Origin: Bordetella parapertussis
GTDB taxonomy: Bacteria; Pseudomonadota; Gammaproteobacteria; Burkholderiales; CAIKXV01
Direction: 5' to 3'
Assembly (NCBI GenBank): GCA_945877995.1
Contig: CAMDXD010000094.1
Coordinates: 1 to 11,149 of the forward strand
Length of the DNA: 11,149 bases
Shown here: in pieces, positions 7,192 through 11,149 of the stretch
How the letters are laid out: the number at the start of each line of letters is the position of its first letter
Numbering within the stretch: position 1 is the stretch's first letter
The notes under the pieces: model-generated
Database searches by the model: none
Told to the model about the DNA's origin: nothing
What the model saw: only the letters and a program-made list of their open reading frames with translations
Translations under genes and position numbers: made by a program

Positions 7192-7916
7192 GCGAGACGG
7201 TGGTAACCGTGGCGCAAGGGGCACCGAACGTGCCCGGCGCAGCAAGGCCGGCCGTGGTGCTGTTGTCCGGTGGCCTGGATTCAGCCACCGTGCTCGCCGT
7301 GGTGAAGGCCGGCGGCCTCGCGCCGCATGCGCTGTCGATCGACTATGGCCAGCGCCATCGCGCCGAACTCGATGCCGCCGCTCGCGTCGCGGCATCGATC
7401 GGCGTTGCCGCGCATCGGGTGGTGCGGGTCGATGCCGGGCAGTTCGGCGGCTCGGCACTGACCGATGCGTCGATCGACGTACCGGTCGATGGCATAAGGC
7501 CTGGCATCCCGGTCACGTATGTGCCAGCGCGCAACACGCTGATGCTCGCACTCGCGCTTGGCTGGGCCGAGGTGCTTGGCGCCTCCGAGATATTCATCGG
7601 CGTGAACGCGATCGACTACTCCGGCTATCCCGACTGCCGGCCCGCCTTCGTGGCTGCATTCGAAGCGATGGCCAACCTCGCCACGCGCGCTGGCATCGAA
7701 GGCCGGCGGCTGCATGTGCGAGCGCCAATCATCGACCTCGACAAGTCGCAGATCATCCGCCTCGGCCTGTCGCTCGGGGTCGACTATGCGCAGACCGTAT
7801 CGTGCTACCAGGCAACCGACGATGGCCGTGCCTGTGGGCGGTGCGATGCCTGCCGGCTGCGGCGCGACGGTTTCGAGCGTGCCGGCGTCGCCGATCCGAC
7901 GCGCTATCTGGACTGA
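7188..7916 (+). CDS. queC: 7-cyano-7-deazaguanine synthase QueC
   Basis: ATP-dependent enzyme that turns 7-carboxy-7-deazaguanine plus ammonia into preQ0, the step directly after QueE. Seen: 242 aa with PP-loop VVLLSGGLDSATVL (SGGLDS at 27-32), SIDYGQRHRAEL, TYVPARNTLML, GVNAIDYSGYPDCRPAF and a zinc site C206-X9-C216-X2-C219-X2-C222 (CYQATDDGRACGRCDACRLR). The start at 7188 is supported by the ATGA overlap with queE and by agggacg just upstream; an in-frame ATG at 7110 lies inside queE and is not credible. In Pseudomonas the same tolQRAB-pal-ybgF-queE-queC order is followed by a tRNA-Lys. Here a transporter gene intervenes before the tRNA. Confidence 0.96.
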   Translation: MSETVVTVAQGAPNVPGAARPAVVLLSGGLDSATVLAVVKAGGLAPHALSIDYGQRHRAELDAAARVAASIGVAAHRVVRVDAGQFGGSALTDASIDVPVDGIRPGIPVTYVPARNTLMLALALGWAEVLGASEIFIGVNAIDYSGYPDCRPAFVAAFEAMANLATRAGIEGRRLHVRAPIIDLDKSQIIRLGLSLGVDYAQTVSCYQATDDGRACGRCDACRLRRDGFERAGVADPTRYLD

Positions 7917-7918
7917 TC

Positions 7919-7939
7919 GCGGCGTGCGCCAGGCGCCGC
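7919..7939 (+). terminator. Weak hairpin after queC
   Basis: Seen: gcggcg (7919-7924), 9-nt loop, cgccgc (7934-7939), beginning 2 nt after the queC stop. The following bases (agccttgattt) contain no real U-run, so it is at best a weak or Rho-assisted terminator, or a 3'-end stabiliser of the long operon message. Confidence 0.25.
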
Positions 7940-7978
7940 AGCCTTGATTTCCACCAAGCAGGGACCGATCCTTCCCCC

Positions 7979-9100
7979 ATGATCCCGGAAGCTACCCCCC
8001 ATACCGGCACGCTGGTCGTCTCGCTGGCGTTCGTCCTGGCATTCGTGTTCGGTGCGACTGCCCAGCGTACGCATTTCTGCACGCTCGGCGCGGTGTCCGA
8101 CTGGATCAACATCGGCGACCTGTCGCGCATGCGCATGTGGCTGCTGTCGATCGCGGTGGCGATGCTGGCAGCCAACGGCCTGCAGGCGGCCGGGCTGATC
8201 GACCTCGGCAAGTCGATCTACGTCGCGCCCAACCTGATGTGGCTGTCGCATAGCGTCGGTGGCCTGCTGTTCGGCATCGGCATGACGCTCGGATCCGGCT
8301 GCGGCAGCAAGACGCTGATCCGGATCGGTGCTGGCAACCTGAAGTCGGTCGTGGTGGTGGTGTTCATGGGGCTGTCGGCGTGGATGACGCTGCGCGGGCT
8401 GTTCGGGCAGTGGCGGGTCGACTGGCTGCAGCCGGTGGCGGTGAACTTCGAGCGCTGGTCCATCCCCGGGCAGGACCTGCCGACCCTGCTCTCCGGCGCC
8501 CGCGCGTCGGCTGCGATGGCGTTGGGCTGCGCGGGCGCGATCGCCACGGCGATCCTCGCCTTCGTGTTCGGCAGCCGTGATTTCCGCGGCAACCGCGACG
8601 GCATCATCGGCGGGACCGTGGTCGGCCTGCTGGTGGCGGCCGGCTGGTTCGTCACGGCCAACCTCGGCTACCGGGAAAATCCCGAGACGCTGGAACTCAC
8701 CTTCTACGCGACCAACTCGCGCGCGGCCGAATCGTTCAGCTTCGTGGCGCCGGTGGCCTACACGCTGGAACTGCTCGCGATGTGGACTGACCGTTCGCTG
8801 CGCGTCACCTTCGGCATCGCCGCGGTGGCGGGCATGATCGCGGGCGCGTTCGCGATGGCGATGGCGACCCGCACCTTCCGCTGGGAGTCGTTCACCTCGC
8901 CGGCTGACATGCGCAACCACATGCTGGGCGGCATCCTGATGGGGTTCGGGGGCGTCACCGCGCTGGGATGCACGATCGGGCAGGGCATCAGCGGGCTGTC
9001 GACGCTGGCGCTAGGGTCGTTCATCACCTTCGCCTCGATCGTCGCGGGCTGCGTCGCGACGATGAAATTACAGTACTGGCGAATGATGCGCGAGGCGTGA
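7979..9100 (+). CDS. YeeE/YedE family (TsuA-like) sulfur-compound membrane transporter
   Basis: Polytopic inner-membrane protein of the YeeE/YedE family; characterised members such as TsuA import thiosulfate. Seen: 373 aa with about nine to ten hydrophobic segments. Three cysteines sit in the conserved family contexts THFCTLGAVSDW (C34), LGSGCGSKTLIRIGAGN (C108) and LGCTIGQGISGLSTLALGS (C331). These match the pattern of three essential cysteines lining the TsuA path, so thiosulfate or a related persulfide-forming compound is a reasonable inferred substrate. Start at ATG 7979, 62 nt after queC. A gggac element is rather far upstream, so initiation is not well defined. No tusA-like or yeeD-like gene adjoins it. 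The stop is 2 nt before the -35 of the tRNA promoter. Confidence 0.87.
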   Translation: MIPEATPHTGTLVVSLAFVLAFVFGATAQRTHFCTLGAVSDWINIGDLSRMRMWLLSIAVAMLAANGLQAAGLIDLGKSIYVAPNLMWLSHSVGGLLFGIGMTLGSGCGSKTLIRIGAGNLKSVVVVVFMGLSAWMTLRGLFGQWRVDWLQPVAVNFERWSIPGQDLPTLLSGARASAAMALGCAGAIATAILAFVFGSRDFRGNRDGIIGGTVVGLLVAAGWFVTANLGYRENPETLELTFYATNSRAAESFSFVAPVAYTLELLAMWTDRSLRVTFGIAAVAGMIAGAFAMAMATRTFRWESFTSPADMRNHMLGGILMGFGGVTALGCTIGQGISGLSTLALGSFITFASIVAGCVATMKLQYWRMMREA

Positions 9101-9102
9101 TG

Positions 9103-9130
9103 TTGCGTCTTCGCGCAGAGTCGTTATAAT
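9103..9130 (+). promoter_or_regulatory. Sigma-70 promoter of the tRNA-Lys gene
   Basis: Seen: perfect -10 TATAAT at 9125-9130, 16 nt after TTGCGT at 9103-9108, followed by a GC-rich discriminator (cgtcgg). The predicted start is near 9137, giving a leader of about 11 nt before the mature tRNA. A GC-rich discriminator is typical of stringently controlled stable-RNA promoters. Confidence 0.75.
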
Positions 9131-9134
9131 CGTC

Positions 9135-9235
9135 GGCTTCGCTCAGGGGGCCGTTAGCTCAGCCGGTAGAGCAGCGGACTTTTAATCCGTTGGTCGCCAG
9201 TTCAAATCTGGCACGGCCTACCATCGAGCGAAGCC
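9135..9235. repeat. 10-bp inverted repeat flanking the tRNA-Lys
   Basis: Seen: ggcttcgctc at 9135-9144 and its exact reverse complement gagcgaagcc at 9226-9235. In the precursor RNA the leader and trailer can pair, extending the acceptor stem across a small internal loop (3 nt on the 5' side, 2 nt on the 3' side). With transcription starting near 9137, eight of the ten pairs would be in the RNA. Confidence 0.7.
9148..9223 (+). tRNA. tRNA-Lys (anticodon UUU)
   Basis: Folded by eye, 76 nt including an encoded CCA end. Acceptor arms are gggccgt and acggcct, the D-stem is gctc/gagc, the anticodon stem is gcgga/tccgt with loop cttttaa giving anticodon TTT, and the T-stem is gccag/ctggc with loop ttcaaat. 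The discriminator base is A. The first acceptor pair is G1-U72 rather than the usual G1-C72. The gene has its own promoter immediately upstream. It lies two genes downstream of queE-queC; in Pseudomonas aeruginosa the equivalent tRNA-Lys next to queC is a known integration site for genomic islands. Confidence 0.97.
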
Positions 9236-9317
9236 CGGATTCTCTTGCCTTGCGCGCGCACCCACTGCCCGACGAGCGCGGGTGCGGACAGCGACACGGT
9301 TTGCTGCAGAGTAGCGC

Positions 9318-10165
9318 TCACCGCAAATCCGTCCGCCTTGATCGAATGCCGCGCAATATCGTCGTGTTCGGCGCAGGCGCCATCGGCTGCAACGTCTTTA
9401 CCGACCTCGCGCGCGCTGCGGCGATCAGGTGCAGGTGCACTTCGCGGATGAAACGCAGTGCGAAGGCGAACTCGCGGCCTGGCCGGGAGGCGGCCGTCGC
9501 CGCCGTGTCGGGCGGGTGCGCATCGATCAAGACCCGCCGCGGAGCCAGTGGATCGTCGCCGAAGCGTCGATACACCGTGAGGGGTGTCGCACCTCGCAGT
9601 GCGGTGCTCGCGTCGCGCGCCTCGCTGCCTGTCGCATCGAGGACGACGATGCGCGCCTGTGCGGGCAGTGGTCGCAGCAACAGACCCGTGCCGGACAAGG
9701 CATCGTCCAGGTAAGAAACGCCGAGGAAGCAGAGGGCGGCCGCGAGCGCGGCCATGCTTGCCACGCCCCCGGCCGCTGCCCGGAAGGCCCAGCAGACCAG
9801 CGTCATGGCGTAGAGCAGCGCAGGCACGGCGAGGTCGCAGACCAGGCTGTCCCAGCCCTCGCGGGCGATGGCAGCGCGGCCGCAGGCCACCGCAACCAGC
9901 ACCGTACACGCGCACAGGCCAGCAGCGCGAGCATCAGCAGCGACCCCGGCAGGCCGGGGGCCAGCACGCCCCCGTCGACTACCGTCCACAGGCAATGGAG
10001 CGTCGCTGCGATGAACAGTGCGACTGCATGGGCGAACACCACCAGCGTGAGCAGCAGTTGTGCGGCATCCGCACGGTCCCACCACGCGGCCGTGGAATGA
10101 CGGAACAGCGCCATAACGGCGAACAGCGCCGCCGCTGCGTCCTGCTTCCGTGCGCTCGTCCTCAA
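9318..10165 (-). pseudogene. Frameshifted multi-spanning membrane protein, family not recognised
   Basis: Two overlapping minus-strand frames together make one plausible protein of about 280 aa. The upstream frame runs from a TTG at 10165 (or ATG at 10114) through WWDRADAAQLLLTLVVFAHA and LPGSLLMLALLA. The downstream frame continues with CACTVLVAVACGR, DLAVPALLYAMTLVCWAF, SMAALAAALCFLGVSYLDD and a soluble tail with QARIVVLDATG, to a TGA at 9318-9320. The join lies at about 9905-9920, in an alternating GT/GC stretch, and needs one base restored. Both halves show G/C-ending codons and hydrophobic spans, about four in total, and the second span straddles the break. It could be a decayed gene, a sequencing error or, less likely, programmed frameshifting; no slippery heptamer is visible. 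I do not recognise a family. Confidence 0.5.
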
Positions 10166-10292
10166 GGTGCTGCCATTCCTGCCGATACCATGCCATCAAG
10201 CGTGGCGCCGGACACGACCTGCGTGCGCGGGTCCATTTCCCGCGACCCGAGCTCGCCTGCGCGGCCAGCCCTGTTGCACGGCGCAATGTCGC

Positions 10293-10321
10293 TTGGGTTC
10301 CGGTACAGCGGTTGGTATCAT
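10293..10321 (+). promoter_or_regulatory. Extended -10 promoter of the outer-membrane barrel gene
   Basis: Seen: TTGGGT at 10293-10298, a 17-nt spacer, and TATCAT at 10316-10321 preceded by TGG, i.e. an extended -10. The predicted start near 10328 leaves a 5' leader of about 26 nt before the ATG at 10354. It fits the position expected for a gene divergent from the minus-strand membrane gene. Confidence 0.5.
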
Positions 10322-10353
10322 CCCAGCCGGCTTCAAACGAATGGGTCTCCACC

Positions 10354-11058
10354 ATGACGCAGCGCACTGAAGCAGAGATCGGCAGCAAGACCACACTCAC
10401 GGCGCGGTCGACCCTGTCCGCTGCAGGATGCTCCCTGGCGCGGGCTGTCTGTGTCGCGGGTGCCCTTGCCTGTGCCGGTTCGGCGCTCGCGCAGTCGCCG
10501 TCGGCAACCGGCTGGTATACCGGCTTCGGAATGGGTCAGTCGCGCCTCGGCTTCAAGACCGGCGATTTCAACATCGGCGGCGCGGTCGCCACGTTCGACG
10601 ACAGCAGCACGGCGTACAAGTTCTTCGCCGGCTATCGCCTGCTGCCGTGGCTGGCTGTCGAAGGTGGCTATGACAATCTCGGCCGTAATGCCGTCGCCTA
10701 TGCCAGTGGCGGTGGCAGCGCCCGGCTCGACTACAAGGTCGACGCGGTGAAGCTTGCCGGTGTCGGCTCGATCGCCTTCGGCAATACCGGTTTTTCCGGC
10801 TTCGGAAAGATCGGTTTCGGCTACGCCCGGGTGCGTGCGGACAGCAGCAACTTCCCTGCGGTCGTGGGTGGCGGTGACATGTCCGACCGTGACTGGAAGG
10901 TCTCTCCCGTCATCGGCGCGGGCCTGCAATACCAGTTGCCGCGCGGGCTCGCGCTGCGCGCCGAGTACGAGCAGTACAACGAAGTCGGCGACTCGCCGCT
11001 GCCCACCGGACGCGCACGCGCCGGCCTGTGGTCGTTGTCGCTGATGTACCTGTTCTAG
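10354..11058 (+). CDS. Small outer-membrane beta-barrel protein, OmpA-like/Omp25-type
   Basis: Predicted outer-membrane porin-like barrel of 234 aa. Seen: a signal peptide with a long polar n-region, hydrophobic core ARAVCVAGALACAGSALA and likely cleavage at ALA-Q (46/47). The mature part begins GWYTGFGMGQSRLGF and shows alternating amphipathic strands with Gly/aromatic turns (FFAGYRLLPWLAVEGGYDN, FGKIGFGYARV, VIGAGLQYQLPRGLALRAEY, LWSLSLMYLF). The last residue is Phe, the usual BAM recognition signal. The size fits an eight-stranded barrel without a C-terminal peptidoglycan-binding domain. ATG 10354 is the only ATG before the signal core, but its ribosome binding site is poor. The specific role (adhesion, stability, small-molecule passage) cannot be told from sequence. 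Confidence 0.85.
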   Translation: MTQRTEAEIGSKTTLTARSTLSAAGCSLARAVCVAGALACAGSALAQSPSATGWYTGFGMGQSRLGFKTGDFNIGGAVATFDDSSTAYKFFAGYRLLPWLAVEGGYDNLGRNAVAYASGGGSARLDYKVDAVKLAGVGSIAFGNTGFSGFGKIGFGYARVRADSSNFPAVVGGGDMSDRDWKVSPVIGAGLQYQLPRGLALRAEYEQYNEVGDSPLPTGRARAGLWSLSLMYLF

Positions 11059-11083
11059 CCCGGTACGGCGACGCACGCCCGGT

Positions 11084-11149
11084 TCAGCGCAGCAGCAGCG
11101 CTCCACCGGAGACGACGAGCAGGACGGCGACGATGCGGCGGAAGCCTGC
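11084..11149 (-). CDS. C-terminal end of a membrane protein, possibly TauE/SafE-like (partial)
   Basis: The last 21 codons of a minus-strand gene that continues beyond the window. They read AGFRRIVAVLLVVSGGALLLR and end with TGA at 11084-11086. A basic FRR followed by one hydrophobic span and an immediate stop is typical of the end of TauE/SafE anion exporters and some other polytopic proteins, so this assignment is tentative. It converges on the barrel gene with only 25 nt between stop codons and no clear terminator there. Confidence 0.45.
   Translation of the reverse strand, partial: AGFRRIVAVLLVVSGGALLLR

Noticed and set aside
9257..9286. Inverted repeat cgcaccc/gggtgcg downstream of tRNA-Lys as a terminator
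   Set aside because: The loop is 16 nt and there is no T-run on either strand after the stem.
9905..9920. Programmed -1 frameshift in the minus-strand membrane gene
   Set aside because: No X XXY YYZ slippery heptamer is visible and the nearest strong hairpin is on the wrong side; mutation or sequencing error is simpler.
9318..10400. Single 360-codon minus-strand frame read as one protein
   Set aside because: Its upstream half is Arg/Gly-rich and not protein-like; hydrophobic spans and codon bias there lie in the other frame.

Overview
The window is 11.1 kb of GC-rich bacterial chromosome; most codons in the clear genes end in G or C. Protein wording (RuvB fragment, TolA C-terminal domain, TolB) and gene order suggest a Betaproteobacterium or a close proteobacterial relative. 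That placement is inferred from sequence alone.

Positions 1-7916 are a tight plus-strand block: 3' end of ruvB, ybgC, tolQ, tolR, tolA, tolB, pal, cpoB (ybgF), queE, queC. Junctions are overlaps or very short gaps (ATGA at ybgC/tolQ and queE/queC, GTGA at pal/cpoB). The Tol-Pal genes encode the trans-envelope machine: a TolQR proton-driven motor and TolA in the inner membrane, TolB and CpoB in the periplasm, and Pal, a peptidoglycan-binding outer-membrane lipoprotein. Together they constrict the outer membrane at division and maintain lipid homeostasis. QueE and QueC perform two consecutive steps of 7-deazaguanine (queuosine precursor) synthesis.

Positions 7979-9100 encode a YeeE/YedE (TsuA-like) membrane transporter with three family-type cysteines. 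A compact promoter then drives a tRNA-Lys(UUU) gene at 9148-9223. This tRNA has a G1-U72 closing pair and is flanked by a perfect 10-bp inverted repeat. Positions 9224-10353 look like accessory or decaying sequence. The best-supported content is a minus-strand multi-spanning membrane protein whose reading frame breaks near 9905-9920. From 10354 a divergent plus-strand gene encodes a small outer-membrane beta-barrel with its own extended -10 promoter. At the right edge lies the minus-strand C-terminus of another membrane protein, possibly TauE/SafE-like.

I see no convincing novel multi-gene system. The most interesting signals are: two mini-ORFs that bridge tolQ-tolR and tolR-tolA and end in ATGA overlaps; the non-coding-looking 5' region of tolB with a hairpin and a T7 tract; the tRNA leader/trailer helix; and the frameshifted orphan membrane gene beside the tRNA.
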